64,000 bases of DNA from Aliikangiella sp. G2MR2-5. Its GTDB lineage: Bacteria > Pseudomonadota > Gammaproteobacteria > Enterobacterales > Kangiellaceae. The position numbers and the translations under genes were made by a program. Below are positions 63,896 to 64,000 of this stretch, piece after piece. Each line of letters opens with the position of its first letter. Position 1 is the stretch's first letter. The stretch is from positions 434,001 to 498,000 of the forward strand of contig NZ_JADPQF010000001.1 in assembly GCF_015687155.1 (NCBI RefSeq), in the 5' to 3' direction. Under the pieces are notes generated by a model, which was given only the letters and a program-made list of their open reading frames with translations, did no database searches and was not told where the DNA came from.

Positions 63896-64000
63896 ATGAA
63901 TAGAGAGTTAGTTCATCAAGTTGCAAGCAGGGTTCTTCCATTGGGTTTGGGGCTGGGGGTGGGGATGTCGCCATTAGCTTCCGCCACTTATTATGCTCGA
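63896..64000 (+). CDS. N-terminus of an exported protein (cut by window end)
   Basis: Thirty-five codons from an ATG at 63896 run off the right edge with no stop. The sequence has a positively charged start, then LPLGLGLGVGMSPLASA, which looks like a signal peptide with cleavage after ASA. AGGA sits directly before the ATG. As the next same-strand gene after the collar/sulfotransferase genes it may encode the secreted or surface partner of the cassette. Identity cannot be told from this fragment. Confidence 0.6.
   Translation, partial: MNRELVHQVASRVLPLGLGLGVGMSPLASATYYAR

Overview
The window is AT-rich chromosomal DNA (roughly 40-43% GC by eye) from a marine-type gammaproteobacterium. Gammaproteobacterial markers include fabA-fabB with a FabR-type regulator, epmC, slyX, sixA, lpxH, prmB, an AddAB-like helicase/nuclease pair, and a CsrB-type RNA with an upstream GacA/UvrY box. 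Gene content and style resemble Kangiella/Aliikangiella, but that placement is an impression and was not tested.

Layout. 1-3911: housekeeping genes (PTPS-like fragment, adenosine kinase, sixA, plsC, prmB). 4635-22531: an accessory block. A SARP-type (BTAD) regulator is followed by a run of twelve same-strand genes with overlapping or closely spaced ends. They encode a protein carrying three different peptidase domains, a subtilase, a Trypco2-like protein, four paralogous proteins of an unrecognised family, two proteins sharing an unrecognised helical domain, and several orphans. Four direct repeats at exactly 11-bp spacing lie just upstream of the operon, the arrangement expected of a SARP operator. 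22849-28193: DUF4920/PepSY genes, a DesB-like desaturase divergent from a FabR/DesT regulator with a perfect palindrome between them, then epmC and an ATP-NAD kinase. 28504-29072: a CsrB-like RNA gene with 26 GGA motifs, a strong terminator and an upstream GacA/UvrY-type palindrome. 29283-35676: AddB-like and AddA-like genes. 35885-38803: an outer-membrane protein, a DUF4124 protein, lpxH and ppiB. 39021-43670: a TonB-type receptor, YfiR and a GGDEF-EAL protein, lying between ppiB and cysS. 44076-47570: cysS, fabA and fabB with a second FabR-like site. 47630-59973: histidine kinase, methionine aminopeptidase, glutathione peroxidase, slyX, M28 peptidase, enoyl-CoA hydratase, SLC13 transporter, PilZ protein, trxB, a DUF2058 protein, a VOC protein and a GNAT-like/methyltransferase fusion. 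60326-64000: a cassette of DUF6916, three tail-collar-domain proteins, a sulfotransferase and the start of an exported protein.

How the parts work together. The best candidate for an undescribed system is the SARP-controlled multi-peptidase operon. None of its products shows an obvious signal peptide or membrane anchor, so it probably acts inside the cell or in an assembled particle; its function is unknown. A second theme is membrane-lipid control: one FabR-like operator sequence occurs upstream of both the aerobic (desaturase) and anaerobic (fabA-fabB) routes to unsaturated fatty acids. A third is lifestyle control through a GacA/CsrB-type RNA and a YfiR/diguanylate-cyclase module.
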